From Pseudomonas helleri (lineage in GTDB: Bacteria > Pseudomonadota > Gammaproteobacteria > Pseudomonadales > Pseudomonadaceae): a DNA stretch of 64,000 nt. Location: NCBI RefSeq assembly GCF_009600315.1, contig NZ_WIWC01000003.1, positions 62,001-126,000 of the forward strand, read 5' to 3'. The translations under genes and the position numbers were made by a program. The notes below the pieces were generated by a model, which was given only the letters and a program-made list of their open reading frames with translations, ran no database searches and had not been told where the DNA came from. Below, piece by piece: positions 1-9,951 of this stretch (position 1 is the stretch's first letter; each line of letters opens with the position of its first letter).

Positions 1-283
1 CGCCATAAAAGCTGACCTGCCAAACCCCGTCTTTCTCAGGCATCAGCTTGCCTTCAACCCACTCGAATCCATTGGTGTAATTGGCTTTGGCCGTTTGGCT
101 GTCGATAGACCACTCAAGGTTTGGCCCATTAGCCAGCAAGGCTTCACGCAAGTTGCCGCCTTTGGCTGCTTCATCAATCGCCGCCTGATTGATCCATACA
201 CCACTGATATCGCGAGAGGCGGGGTCGCTGGCACAGCCACCCAGAAAAATGGCAAGCAGTGACATAGCGAGCGCATTGCGCAT
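1..283 (-). CDS. Putative lipoprotein, partial (3' end outside window)
   Basis: Only the first 94 codons are inside the window; the gene runs off the left edge. The product starts at the ATG complementary to 281-283 with a hydrophobic stretch followed by the lipobox LGGC, so it should be exported, lipidated on that cysteine and membrane anchored. The following residues (ASDPASRDISGVWINQ) look like the start of a small lipocalin-like or META-like domain, but I do not recognise the family. It is co-oriented with ridA and separated from it by about 70 bp, so it may be the last gene of the spoT-ridA transcript or have its own promoter. Function unknown. Confidence 0.7.
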   Translation of the reverse strand, partial: MRNALAMSLLAIFLGGCASDPASRDISGVWINQAAIDEAAKGGNLREALLANGPNLEWSIDSQTAKANYTNGFEWVEGKLMPEKDGVWQVSFYG

Positions 284-352
284 GGCGGAATCCTTTTAAA
301 GCGGGGGAAGCAGAGGGTTGGCGCAGCAGGAAGGTGCTGCGCCGAGGGGGTG

Positions 353-733
353 TTACTCAATGACCAGAATAGCGTCCATCTCAACCTGCGAACCCTTGGG
401 CAGGGCAGCAACGCCAATGGCAGCACGGGCCGGGTAAGGCTGTTCGAAGTACTGGCCCATGATTTCGTTAACCTTGGCGAAATGGCTCAGGTCGGTCAGG
501 AAGATATTCAGCTTGACGATGTCCTTGAACGAACCACCTGCTGCCTCTGCCACGGACTTCAGGTTTTCAAACACCTGAATGGTCTGGGCTTCGAAGCCTT
601 CAACCAGTTCCATGGTTTTCGGGTCCAACGGGATCTGACCGGACATGTAGACAGTATTGCCAGCTTTGATCGCCTGAGAGTAAGTACCGATAGCAGCAGG
701 TGCCTTGTCGCTGGTGATAACAGTCTTGGACAT
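353..733 (-). CDS. ridA: RidA family reactive intermediate/imine deaminase
   Basis: 126 residues, the normal length of the YjgF/YER057c/UK114 family. The family signature is complete: the GTYSQA region near the N terminus, SGQIPLDP, and the C-terminal [14 protein letters not shown] segment with the conserved arginine (R103) that binds the carboxylate of the imine/enamine substrate, followed by VEMDA with the conserved glutamate. RidA proteins form trimers in the cytosol and hydrolyse the reactive 2-aminoacrylate released by PLP enzymes such as threonine dehydratase. It lies 24 bp downstream of spoT on the same strand, the arrangement known from P. aeruginosa. A clear Shine-Dalgarno (AAGGAG) precedes the ATG. 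Confidence 0.95.
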   Translation of the reverse strand: MSKTVITSDKAPAAIGTYSQAIKAGNTVYMSGQIPLDPKTMELVEGFEAQTIQVFENLKSVAEAAGGSFKDIVKLNIFLTDLSHFAKVNEIMGQYFEQPYPARAAIGVAALPKGSQVEMDAILVIE

Positions 734-757
734 GGGTGACTCCTTGTAATGGGATGG

Positions 758-2863
758 CTACGCACGCATACGTGTGATGCGGATAACCCCGGTAAGGGCG
801 CGCAGTTTTTTGATCACGCGGGCCAGGTGCACGCGGTCGTGCACGCTGACCACCAGTTGGACCACGCTGATACGACCATCGCGTTCGTCCATGCTGATTT
901 TTTCGATGTTACCGTCTGCCGCATTGACGCTGCTGGCCAGCAGCGCAATCAAGCCGCGCTGATGTTCCAACTCGACGCGCAATTCGACATTGAATTCGCC
1001 AGTGACGTCCTTGGCCCACGAGAGCTGAATGCACTTTTCGGGGTTATGGCGGATTTCACTGATATTGCGGCAGTTGTCCAGGTGCACCACCATGCCTTTG
1101 CCCGCAGACAGATGACCCACAATCGGGTCGCCGGGGATCGGTGTACAGCATTTCGCGTAGCTGAGCACCAACCCTTCTGTACCGCGGATCGCCAGCGGGC
1201 CTTCAGGGCTTGGCAACTGATCACCTTCGCCCAGCAGGCGACGTGCAACGACATAGGCCATGCGGTTGCCCAGACCAATGTCTTCAAGCAGATCTTCGAC
1301 CTGCTCCAGGCGGTATTCCTGAAGCATGGCCTGAATGCGCTCGGCGGGAATTTTGTCCAGCGCGCTGTTGAAGCCGTTGAGTACTTTGTTCAGCAGACGC
1401 TCGCCCAAATTGACCGACTCGGAACGACGCTGCAATTTCAGCGCGTGACGAATGTGCGTGCGCGCCTTGCCGGTGACAACAAAATTGAGCCACGCCGGAT
1501 TCGGCCGGGCGCCAGGGGCGCTGACGATCTCGACCGTGGAGCCACTTTGCAGCGGCTCGGACAGCGGCGCGAGACGGCGATTGATGCGGCAGGCAATGCA
1601 GCTGTTACCAACGTCAGTGTGAACCGCGTAGGCAAAGTCGACCGCCGTGGAGCCTTTGGGCAGCTCCATGATGCGGCCCTTGGGCGTGAACACGTAGACC
1701 TCGTCCGGGAACAGGTCGATCTTCACGCTTTCGATAAATTCGAGGGAGTTGCCTGCGCGCTGCTGCATCTCCAGCACGCCTTTGACCCATTGCCGCGCTC
1801 GGGCATGGGTGCCGGTGTGTTGCTCGTCGCCACTGGACTTGTACAGCCAGTGGGCGGCAATACCGTTGTTGGCCATTTCTTCCATTTCACGGGTACGGAT
1901 CTGAATTTCGATCGGTACGCCATGCATGCCAAACAGCGTGGTATGCAACGACTGGTAGCCGTTGGCTTTGGGGATAGCGATGTAGTCTTTGAAGCGTCCC
2001 GGCAAGGGTTTGTACAAATTATGTACAGCACCCAGCACGCGATAGCAGGTATCTACCTTGTCGACGATGATCCGGAACGCGTAGACGTCCATGATTTCGT
2101 TGAAAGCCCGACGCTTGCCGCGCATTTTTTTGTAAATGCCGTAGATGTGCTTCTGACGACCGCTGACTTCACCCTGAATGCCATCAACGGCCAAACAGTG
2201 GCTAAGCGACTCTTCAATTTTGTTGACGATTTCTTTGCGGTTGCCCCGAGCGCGCTTCACGGCTTGGTAAATGCGCGCGGAACGCATCGGGTACATCGCC
2301 TTGAAGCCGAGGTCTTCGAATTCGATACGAATGCTGTGCATACCCAGCCGGTTGGCAATGGGCGCGTAGATTTCCAGGGTTTCCTTGGCAATCCGCCGAC
2401 GTTTCTCGCCGGACAGCACTTCGAGGGTGCGCATGTTATGCAGGCGATCAGCCAGCTTCACCAAAATAACGCGAATATCCCGCGCCATGGCCATGGCCAT
2501 TTTCTGGAAGTTTTCAGCTTGGGCTTCAGCCTTGGTTTCGAAGTTCATCTGAGTCAGCTTGCTGACTCCATCGACCAGTTCAGCCACGGTTTCGCCGAAC
2601 TGCGAAACCAGTGCTTCCTTGGCAATGCCGGTGTCTTCGATCACATCGTGCAGCATGGCGGCCATCAGACTTTGATGGTCCATGTGCATGTCGGCAAGGA
2701 TATTGGCGACTGCTAGCGGATGCGTGACATAGGGTTCGCCGCTACGTCGGCGTTGGCCGTCGTGGGCTTGTTCAGCGTAGAAGTACGCTCGTCGGACCAG
2801 ATTGACCTGATCCGCACTGAGGTAAGTCGACAAGCGATCGGCGAGGGCGTCTATGCTCGGCAA
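758..2863 (-). CDS. spoT: Bifunctional (p)ppGpp synthetase/hydrolase SpoT
   Basis: Controls ppGpp, mainly by hydrolysis, in response to fatty acid, carbon or iron limitation. Domain order is that of long RSH proteins: an HD hydrolase domain (HPLAVANILADM, then LHDVIEDT with the metal-binding HD pair) in the first 150 residues, a RelA/SpoT synthetase domain around 230-340, a TGS domain starting near VYVFTPKGRIMELPKG, and a C-terminal ACT domain ending in ITRMRA. I choose the TTG at 2863-2861 because a perfect AGGAGG (2876-2871) sits 7 bases upstream; this gives 701 residues, the usual length in Pseudomonas. An in-frame TTG at 2881 would overlap the Shine-Dalgarno and has none of its own. Last-but-one visible gene of the yicC-gmk-rpoZ-spoT-ridA block. 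Confidence 0.96.
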   Translation of the reverse strand: MPSIDALADRLSTYLSADQVNLVRRAYFYAEQAHDGQRRRSGEPYVTHPLAVANILADMHMDHQSLMAAMLHDVIEDTGIAKEALVSQFGETVAELVDGVSKLTQMNFETKAEAQAENFQKMAMAMARDIRVILVKLADRLHNMRTLEVLSGEKRRRIAKETLEIYAPIANRLGMHSIRIEFEDLGFKAMYPMRSARIYQAVKRARGNRKEIVNKIEESLSHCLAVDGIQGEVSGRQKHIYGIYKKMRGKRRAFNEIMDVYAFRIIVDKVDTCYRVLGAVHNLYKPLPGRFKDYIAIPKANGYQSLHTTLFGMHGVPIEIQIRTREMEEMANNGIAAHWLYKSSGDEQHTGTHARARQWVKGVLEMQQRAGNSLEFIESVKIDLFPDEVYVFTPKGRIMELPKGSTAVDFAYAVHTDVGNSCIACRINRRLAPLSEPLQSGSTVEIVSAPGARPNPAWLNFVVTGKARTHIRHALKLQRRSESVNLGERLLNKVLNGFNSALDKIPAERIQAMLQEYRLEQVEDLLEDIGLGNRMAYVVARRLLGEGDQLPSPEGPLAIRGTEGLVLSYAKCCTPIPGDPIVGHLSAGKGMVVHLDNCRNISEIRHNPEKCIQLSWAKDVTGEFNVELRVELEHQRGLIALLASSVNAADGNIEKISMDERDGRISVVQLVVSVHDRVHLARVIKKLRALTGVIRITRMRA

Positions 2864-2923
2864 GAGTGAGCCTCCTGCCAAAACTGTGAACCCTTCGCCG
2901 TGCTACGTCGACCGGGCATAGGC

Positions 2924-3187
2924 TTAGTTCGCCTCGTTGGACTCGTCCTCGAACGCTGCGAACAGCGGTTCGTCTTCGACGATTTCAGCGTTGGCGATAA
3001 ACTCGTAGCTCATCAGGCCTGCAGCGATTTCACGCAGGGCAACGACGGTAGGCTTGTCGTTTTCCCACTCAACCAAAGGCTCTTTACCGCCTGTGGCCAG
3101 TTGACGGGCACGCTTGGTAGAGAGCATGACCAGCTCAAAGCGGTTATCCACGTGTTCTAGACAGTCTTCAACGGTTACGCGGGCCAT
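2924..3187 (-). CDS. rpoZ: RNA polymerase omega subunit
   Basis: 87 residues starting [20 protein letters not shown], the standard omega subunit N terminus, followed by the conserved [12 protein letters not shown] core that clamps the C-terminal tail of the beta' subunit. Omega helps assemble the polymerase core and contributes to one ppGpp binding site in proteobacteria, which suits its position immediately upstream of spoT (60 bp gap). An AGGAAGA-type Shine-Dalgarno precedes the ATG. The acidic C-terminal tail is normal for gamma-proteobacteria. Confidence 0.97.
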   Translation of the reverse strand: MARVTVEDCLEHVDNRFELVMLSTKRARQLATGGKEPLVEWENDKPTVVALREIAAGLMSYEFIANAEIVEDEPLFAAFEDESNEAN

Positions 3188-3269
3188 GGTCTTCCTCGTA
3201 GCAAATGCAATATGCGCGCTGCCCGGATGGGCGAGCGGACTGAACAGTTTAAAAAATCACCAGCCATTA

Positions 3270-3354
3270 GGGAAGCGCTGATTTTTCAAGCCGCTCTTCA
3301 AAACCTCTGTAAGCGCCAATGTAAAGCCCTTGCAGGGGTTTTGGGAAGCGCTGA

Positions 3355-3356
<2 letters not shown>
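3270..3356. repeat. Pair of 14-bp direct repeats flanking the gmk-rpoZ gap
   Basis: The 14-mer GGGAAGCGCTGATT occurs at 3270-3283 and again at 3343-3356, 73 bp apart in the same orientation. The second copy supplies the TAA stop of gmk. Between them is a short G/C-rich dyad (AAAGCCCTTGCAGGGGTTTT, 3323-3342) that could act as a weak terminator or processing hairpin. Origin unknown; it may be a small duplication or the scar of an inserted element. Confidence 0.5.
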
Positions 3357-4852
<1,496 letters not shown>

Positions 4853-4905
4853 GGACGGTACCTCGCGATTCAATGAGTTAAGCCTGATGGCTATTAAGGC
4901 GGCGG

Positions 4906-4940
4906 ATTGTAACGCAGTGCGCCGGGCTGTCCCACATGAC
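4906..4940 (-). promoter_or_regulatory. Possible promoter of the yicC-gmk-rpoZ-spoT operon
   Basis: On the minus strand a TACAAT hexamer (complement of 4906-4911) is a good -10 box for the operon, about 55 bp upstream of the yicC start, with GGGACA some 16 bp upstream as a weak -35. This is a pattern match only. The same stretch contains an 8-bp inverted repeat (GCTGTCCC near 4927 and GGGACAGC near 4980) that could form a hairpin between yicC and the DUF2059 gene. Confidence 0.35.
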
Positions 4941-5001
4941 GTCCGTCGCAAAGGTACATCCATAATGAGTGCGCCCAGGCGGGACAGCTACAGAATGGCT
5001 T

Positions 5002-5754
5002 TCATGGGTTCAAGCTGGCGGTGCTCTGCCCCACGGCCAACCCGGCGCGAATTGCTGCCAGTGCCGCCTGATAATAAGCTTTACCGTCGGGCGACTCGGC
5101 GAAGGTGACGAACTCTTCCAGTTCAGGGTCAGAAAGGTCGCGATACACGTAGAGCAACGTGTTATCCAATTCTCCGCCAATTTGCTCCATCAAGCGTTGG
5201 CGCTGACCATTGAGCATGGCAGGTGCCAAACCACCCCCCAATACACCCGGAATCATTGCACTCAAGCTGTCTGCAGCAACACCCGCGATGGCCAGGGTCA
5301 CTTCTGCGCCTGCTTCGCGGACCGGCAAGGCTCGCGACAAATGATTAACCAGCAACTGACGAGTGGCGCTGGCCTCAATACGGGGTAGGCCCCGTGCATG
5401 CTTGGCCAGTTGATCGGGACGCGTAGCAAGCAGCTCCGCAGCCACAATTTTGAGACCCAGGGGCGACTGAAAAAAGGTCAGCGCAGGGTTTGGATTTGGC
5501 AAGTTTTTGCGCATCTGCTCTTTGGCCCGCTTATCCATAGCGTCAGGGTCAAAGCGCTGGTTGCTGTTATTCATCAAGGCCTGATAAACAGCGGGCGGTA
5601 ACGTAGTGCGGTAGCGCTCCTGGGTGGCTCTGAGCGCATCATTGAAATGCGCGCGCTGTTGCGGCCAACCAGCAAGCTGAAACAGATCATCGAGGCTGTC
5701 TGCCCATGCGGGTAACGTACACAACATCATTAAAACGAATAACAAACGGCGCAT
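5002..5754 (-). CDS. DUF2059-type exported protein of unknown function
   Basis: 250 residues. A signal peptide is clear (MRRLLFVLMMLCTLPAWA, cleavage after AWA), so the mature protein is periplasmic. The mature part is mainly helical and contains two related FxxSPxGxK-like motifs, one mid-protein (FFQSPLGLKIVAAE) and one near the C terminus (FAESPDGKAYYQA); the latter is the hallmark of DUF2059 proteins. No catalytic residues are evident and no role is known for the family. It is divergent from the 2OG oxygenase gene (150 bp gap) and its 3' end faces away from the yicC promoter region, so it looks like a single-gene unit. Confidence 0.8.
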   Translation of the reverse strand: MRRLLFVLMMLCTLPAWADSLDDLFQLAGWPQQRAHFNDALRATQERYRTTLPPAVYQALMNNSNQRFDPDAMDKRAKEQMRKNLPNPNPALTFFQSPLGLKIVAAELLATRPDQLAKHARGLPRIEASATRQLLVNHLSRALPVREAGAEVTLAIAGVAADSLSAMIPGVLGGGLAPAMLNGQRQRLMEQIGGELDNTLLYVYRDLSDPELEEFVTFAESPDGKAYYQAALAAIRAGLAVGQSTASLNP

Positions 5755-5904
5755 GGGGGACTCCTGTCAGCAAGGCGCTATTGTCCGGGTGTGGCGTAGG
5801 ACTTGTCGAGAATCCTGTTACCCAAGAAATTTTAAATAGTCGGGCCAACTATTTACACATTGCCAGCTAGACGGAGCTGTCAGATTTCAAGGGGTGTGGA
5901 TATT

Positions 5905-6540
5905 ATGCGCCGCATGCAAATACCCTCTGATCATCCGCTGTTGTTACGCATTGTCGACGACCTGTACGCGCAGGGATGGTCACAACAAAACATTTTTCTG
6001 CCCGAGGCTTTGACCCTCGAACTGGCGGCTGAGTGCCACAAACGTTCTGCCGAAGGTGAGCTGACCCCAGCGGCGGTCGGGCGCGGTCTTGCCCAAGAGG
6101 TTCGAGAGGGTATTCGCGGCGACCATATTCAATGGCTGGAGCCGGGAGAGGCTCTAGCCTGCGACAGTTATTTAGGCTTGATGGAAAGCCTGCGAATCGC
6201 CATGAATCGCAGGCTTTTTTTGGGCCTGGAAGACTTCGAAAGTCACTTCGCGCTGTACCCGCCCGGTGCGTTTTACCTTAAACACCTGGATCGTTTCCGC
6301 GATGATGACCGGCGAATGGTGTCTGCCGTGGTGTACCTCAACCAATCGTGGCTGCCCGAGCATGGCGGCCAGTTGCGCATGTACCTTGAAGACAACGTCG
6401 ATTACGACGTACTCCCGACCGGCGGCTGTCTGGTGGTGTTTATGTCAGGCGAAGTCCCTCATGAAGTCATGCCCGCCACCCGTGACCGCCTTTCATTGAC
6501 TGGCTGGTTTCGCCGCCGCGCTACGGAGGTGGTTATATGA
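5905..6540 (+). CDS. 2OG-Fe(II) oxygenase (prolyl-4-hydroxylase-like)
   Basis: 211 residues from the ATG at 5905 (AAGGGG upstream); ATG 5914 is an alternative. The double-stranded beta-helix metal site is intact: H127-x-D129 in YLKHLDRF, distal H186 in GEVPHEVMP, and R195 nine residues later to bind 2-oxoglutarate. Such enzymes couple decarboxylation of 2-oxoglutarate to hydroxylation of a protein or small molecule; the substrate cannot be told from sequence. The gene overlaps the next by 4 bp (ATGA), so the two are translationally coupled. Oddity: codons 94-106 form a perfect 11-bp hairpin followed by a run of T on the coding strand, resembling an intrinsic terminator inside the gene. Confidence 0.88.
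   Translation: MRRMQIPSDHPLLLRIVDDLYAQGWSQQNIFLPEALTLELAAECHKRSAEGELTPAAVGRGLAQEVREGIRGDHIQWLEPGEALACDSYLGLMESLRIAMNRRLFLGLEDFESHFALYPPGAFYLKHLDRFRDDDRRMVSAVVYLNQSWLPEHGGQLRMYLEDNVDYDVLPTGGCLVVFMSGEVPHEVMPATRDRLSLTGWFRRRATEVVI
6185..6221 (+). terminator. Intragenic terminator-like hairpin in the 2OG oxygenase gene
   Basis: AAAGCCTGCGA (6185-6195) pairs perfectly with TCGCAGGCTTT (6207-6217) across an 11-base loop, and is followed by more T residues up to 6221. This has the form of a Rho-independent terminator but lies about 45% of the way through the coding sequence. Translating ribosomes would normally mask it; if translation falters it could cut transcription before the downstream DUF523 gene. 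Confidence 0.5.
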
Positions 6541-7061
6541 GCCAAAAACTGTTGGTCAGTCGCTGCTTGCTGGGCCATCGCGTGCGATACGACGGTGGTG
6601 CCAGTGGCCCATATGCACAGCTGGCCCTGTGGCAGGATGAAGGCCGAATTGTTGCTGTGTGCCCGGAAGTCGCAGGGGGGTTACCCACACCGCGCGCGGC
6701 TGCAGAAATTCCCGGAGGTCAGGGCGCTCAAGTGCTCAAGGGCATTGCGCCAGTGATCACCACTGACGCAGAGGATGTCACCGCTGCCTTTGTATCTGGA
6801 GCGCGGCAAGCCCTGGCGCTGGTAAAGCAACACGGCATTCGCATTGCGATCCTCAAGGCCAACAGTCCGTCCTGTGGCAATGTTCTGACCTATGACGGCA
6901 GCTTCAGCGGGGTCAAAGTGCAAGGGCAGGGCGTGACGGCAGCGTTGCTGACGCAAGCCGGTGTACAAGTATTCAACGAATTGCAGTTAGCAGAAGCCGC
7001 CCAGGCGTTAGCAACGTTCGAGTCGCTGGCGAAGGCTGCTACGAAGATTGAGTTCAGGTAA
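6537..7061 (+). CDS. DUF523 protein, TudS-like [4Fe-4S] thiouracil desulfidase family
   Basis: 174 residues, the short single-domain form of DUF523. Three conserved cysteines sit in the family's motifs: C10 in VSRCLLGHRVRYDGG, C42 in AVCPEVAGGLPTPR, and C113 in KANSPSCGN. In characterised TudS proteins these three cysteines hold a [4Fe-4S] cluster whose free iron accepts sulfur from 2- or 4-thiouracil in a non-redox desulfuration; membership of the family is clear, the exact substrate here is inferred. The start overlaps the stop of the 2OG oxygenase (ATGA). A role in salvaging thiolated bases released from tRNA is possible. Confidence 0.85.
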   Translation: MSQKLLVSRCLLGHRVRYDGGASGPYAQLALWQDEGRIVAVCPEVAGGLPTPRAAAEIPGGQGAQVLKGIAPVITTDAEDVTAAFVSGARQALALVKQHGIRIAILKANSPSCGNVLTYDGSFSGVKVQGQGVTAALLTQAGVQVFNELQLAEAAQALATFESLAKAATKIEFR

Positions 7062-7093
7062 CATTCGCTACCACTTTGCCCAGGGATATTACG

Positions 7094-7807
7094 ATGACTG
7101 ACAAGCCTAAAACGCAGCCTTCGGACACGGCTGAAAGTGCCGATTCAGCACTGCACCATATCGTTGATGGCTTTTTGCATTTTCATCACGAGATCTTTCC
7201 CGAGCAGGAAGCCTTCTTCAAGAAACTCGCCACTGCGCAAAGCCCGCGGGCAATGTTTATTGCCTGTGCCGATTCACGGATCGTCCCCGAACTGATCACT
7301 CAAAGCGCGCCCGGTGATCTGTTTGTCACTCGCAACGTCGGTAATGTCGTACCGCCCTACGGTCAGATGAACGGCGGTGTTTCCACCGCCATTGAGTACG
7401 CAGTACTGGCGCTTGGCGTGCAGCACATCATCATTTGCGGGCATTCCGATTGCGGCGCCATGCGTGCGGTATTAAACCCCGCCAGCCTGAAAAAGATGCC
7501 CACGGTTAAAGCCTGGTTACATCACGTAGAAGTGGCTAAAACCATGGTGCAAGAGAACTGCAATTGCGCCAATGAAGCCGAAAGCATGCACGTTTTGACC
7601 GAAGAGAACGTGATTGCCCAGTTGCAGCATTTGCGTACACACCCGTCGGTGGCCTCACGCATGGCCAACGGGCAGTTGTTCATTCACGGCTGGGTATACG
7701 ACATCGAAACCAGCGAGATCAAAGCATACGATGCCGACAAAGGGGCCTTCCTGCCGCTGGATGGCACCAGTCCGATCCCAAGTGCAACGCCTAAAGCACG
7801 GTTCTGA
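7094..7807 (+). CDS. Beta-class carbonic anhydrase
   Basis: 237 residues from the ATG at 7094; an in-frame start 18 bp upstream is less likely. Zinc and catalytic residues of beta-carbonic anhydrases are in place: C58-x-D60-x-R62 in FIACADSRIVPEL, then H117 and C120 in ICGHSDCGAM. The enzyme interconverts CO2 and bicarbonate in the cytosol, supplying bicarbonate to carboxylases. P. aeruginosa has a similar gene (PA0102) a few kilobases from its cox operon, so this placement is ancestral. It ends 9 bp before the convergent gene at 7817. Confidence 0.95.
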   Translation: MTDKPKTQPSDTAESADSALHHIVDGFLHFHHEIFPEQEAFFKKLATAQSPRAMFIACADSRIVPELITQSAPGDLFVTRNVGNVVPPYGQMNGGVSTAIEYAVLALGVQHIIICGHSDCGAMRAVLNPASLKKMPTVKAWLHHVEVAKTMVQENCNCANEAESMHVLTEENVIAQLQHLRTHPSVASRMANGQLFIHGWVYDIETSEIKAYDADKGAFLPLDGTSPIPSATPKARF

Positions 7808-7816
7808 CGCAACCGG

Positions 7817-8452
7817 TCAAAACGTCAGCCCAACACCTAGTTGCTTGGACATGCACGGCCATTGGCTCCATGCCGTGCCGGTGTCCGGGCTGACGAGTTT
7901 TTTGCGGTAGGCTTCGACCGTTTCAAGTGCAAAATTTTCGTCGTCGAGCATTTCATCGACCGCGTGGTGTACGGCTTCGTCCAGCTGATTGGCAAACGCT
8001 TCGCCGATCAGTTGATGGGCAATGATATTGGCCACGGTCGTGTCCAGCGGTATCAAAGGCTGACCAAAATGCTTGATATAGACGTCATTGACCTCTTCGA
8101 CGAGCCGATGTGCCAGATACGCTTCGTCCAGCAAAGCCTCAAGCCCTTCGTGCCCCTTAAGTAACTCTTGGGCATCAGTGAAATAATGCTCGGCGATTCG
8201 CAATACCGGGGTGATTTGCGATTCGATACCGGCCTTTTTCGCCACATCATTGGCAGCATCAAGCAAGTCGGGCACCTGTTCGATGTAGGCGCTGACAAAA
8301 CGCGTCATGACTTCATTTTTATCAAAATCAGGCAGTTCAATCGCGGTATGAAGCTGCGGCAATTGCGTGGCCAAATGCTGGGCGAGCAGGCCCGTTGTTG
8401 CCTCATGTGTTTGGGCACACAAGATCTGCGCACGGATGGCGGCGGTGTTCAT
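7817..8452 (-). CDS. Conserved hypothetical protein, all-helical
   Basis: 211 residues, no signal peptide and no membrane segment. The sequence is acidic and predicted by eye to be helical, with many A, L, E and D and repeated hydrophobic heptads (for example HQLIGEAFANQLDEAVHHAVDEMLDDENF). I do not recognise a domain. It lies between the carbonic anhydrase and the cox operon and is convergent with the former; a hypothetical gene also precedes coxB in P. aeruginosa (PA0104), which may be its ortholog. Start chosen at the ATG complementary to 8450-8452, with GGAG upstream. Confidence 0.7.
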   Translation of the reverse strand: MNTAAIRAQILCAQTHEATTGLLAQHLATQLPQLHTAIELPDFDKNEVMTRFVSAYIEQVPDLLDAANDVAKKAGIESQITPVLRIAEHYFTDAQELLKGHEGLEALLDEAYLAHRLVEEVNDVYIKHFGQPLIPLDTTVANIIAHQLIGEAFANQLDEAVHHAVDEMLDDENFALETVEAYRKKLVSPDTGTAWSQWPCMSKQLGVGLTF

Positions 8453-8780
8453 GGGAACTCCAGGGGAGGGACGCTAGACAGGGAAGAACTTTAAAAGTAG
8501 CCCTTAAAACGCAAAGGGGGTTTTTCAGGGACGTTATTGTTATTCATTTTATGACGCGGCAGTGAGTGCCATTTGTCGATGGGACCGTATTTGACAGATT
8601 TAACCCTCCTGCGTGCAGGGTTTATGTCGCTGTCTATACTCGATCCTAGAAACCGATTTTCGATGATGCCCGACTGCCCGAGCAGACGAGGCCAGGCGCC
8701 GAAACCGCCCCCTTGTACACATAGCTGGCACCCAGGCATAGACCGGCGTACTAACAAGAAAAGCCAAGGGGAACACCGCG
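8453..8780. other. Intergenic promoter region upstream of the cox operon
   Basis: This 328-bp gap separates the divergent hypothetical gene from coxB and should hold the cox promoter. TTGACA at 8591-8596 is a perfect -35 hexamer but no good -10 follows at 16-18 bp; TATACT at 8635-8640 is a possible -10 from another start. No small ORF with a convincing ribosome binding site and no terminator was seen. aa3 oxidase operons in Pseudomonas are known to be controlled by the stationary-phase factor RpoS and by starvation; I could not identify such a site with confidence. Confidence 0.45.
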
Positions 8781-9905
8781 ATGCGACATCCACACCTATG
8801 GATGGGGCTGTTGTTGTGGTCAGTTTTCAACCCGGCACACGCGGCCTGGACGGTGAACATGTCCCCGGGCGCGACCGAGGTCAGCCACGCCGTATTCGAT
8901 TTGCACATGACCATCTTCTGGATCTGCGTGATCATCGGCATCATTGTGTTTGGTGCCATGTTGTGGTCAATGATTGTTCACAGACGCTCCACCGGTCAGG
9001 AAGCGGCGACGCTTCATGAAAGCACCAAGGTCGAAATTCTCTGGACCGTCGTGCCCCTGATCATTCTGATCGTGATGGCCATCCCGGCAACCAAAACCCT
9101 GATCGACATTTACGACAACAGTGATTCGGATATCGACATCCAGATCACCGGTTACCAATGGAAGTGGCATTACAAATACTTGGGGCAGGATGTCGAGTTC
9201 TTCAGCAATCTGGCCACCCCTGCCGATCAAATTCACAATCAAGCCCCAAAAAGCGAGCATTACCTGCTTGAGGTCGATGAGCCGCTAGTGCTGCCCACTG
9301 GCGCCAAAATTCGCTTTCTGGTGACCTCTGCCGACGTGATCCACTCGTGGTGGGTGCCGGCGTTTGCAGTTAAACGTGATGCCATTCCGGGATTTATCAA
9401 TGAAGCCTGGACCCGCGTCGAAAAGCCCGGCCTCTATCGCGGTCAGTGTGCCGAATTATGCGGCAAGGATCACGGCTTTATGCCCATCGTAGTGGACGTC
9501 AAAGCCCGTCCGGACTACGACGCCTGGCTTGCTGAGCGTAAAGCCCAGGCTGCGCAGCTCAAGGAACTGACCAGCAAAGAGTGGACCCTTGAGGAACTGA
9601 TGGCCCGAGGTGACAAGGTTTATCACACCGCCTGCACGGCCTGTCATCAGGCTGAAGGTCAGGGCCTGCCGCCCATGTTCCCCGCACTCAAAGGCTCACC
9701 TATTGCCATTGGCCCTAAAGAAGACCACCTGCACCGCGTGTACTTTGGCAAGCCGGGCACTGCGATGGCCGCTTTCGGCAAGCAACTCTCGGAAGTCGAT
9801 ATTGCCGCGGTGGTGACGTATGAACGCAACGCCTGGGGCAACAATAAAGGCGACATGGTGACCCCAAAAGATGTGTTGGCACTCAAACAGGCGCAAGGCA
9901 AATGA
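8781..9905 (+). CDS. coxB: Cytochrome c oxidase subunit II with fused cytochrome c domain
   Basis: 374 residues. A signal peptide ends near AHAAW (residue 22); two membrane helices follow (about 42-66 and 86-104), then a periplasmic cupredoxin domain carrying the CuA ligands H188, C223, C227, H231 and M234 (in CAELCGKDHGFM). The C-terminal 100 residues are a cytochrome c domain with CTACH (285-289), making this the caa3-like fused form usual in Pseudomonas aa3 oxidases. CuA receives electrons from cytochrome c and passes them to subunit I. First gene of the cox operon; AAGGGG precedes the ATG by 10 bases. coxA follows after a 46-bp gap. Confidence 0.96.
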   Translation: MRHPHLWMGLLLWSVFNPAHAAWTVNMSPGATEVSHAVFDLHMTIFWICVIIGIIVFGAMLWSMIVHRRSTGQEAATLHESTKVEILWTVVPLIILIVMAIPATKTLIDIYDNSDSDIDIQITGYQWKWHYKYLGQDVEFFSNLATPADQIHNQAPKSEHYLLEVDEPLVLPTGAKIRFLVTSADVIHSWWVPAFAVKRDAIPGFINEAWTRVEKPGLYRGQCAELCGKDHGFMPIVVDVKARPDYDAWLAERKAQAAQLKELTSKEWTLEELMARGDKVYHTACTACHQAEGQGLPPMFPALKGSPIAIGPKEDHLHRVYFGKPGTAMAAFGKQLSEVDIAAVVTYERNAWGNNKGDMVTPKDVLALKQAQGK

Positions 9906-9951
9906 ACATACGGGCGCGCAATACCCAATGGCCCTTTGCAGGAGTCAGGAC

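Noticed and set aside
43..426. 127-codon frame spanning the lipoprotein and ridA
   Set aside because: Crosses two real genes on the same strand in another frame, with no matching family.
749..2716. Long open frame on the plus strand opposite spoT
   Set aside because: It is the antisense of spoT, its product is full of low-complexity H/Q/V stretches with no known domain, and spoT is complete with a perfect ribosome binding site.
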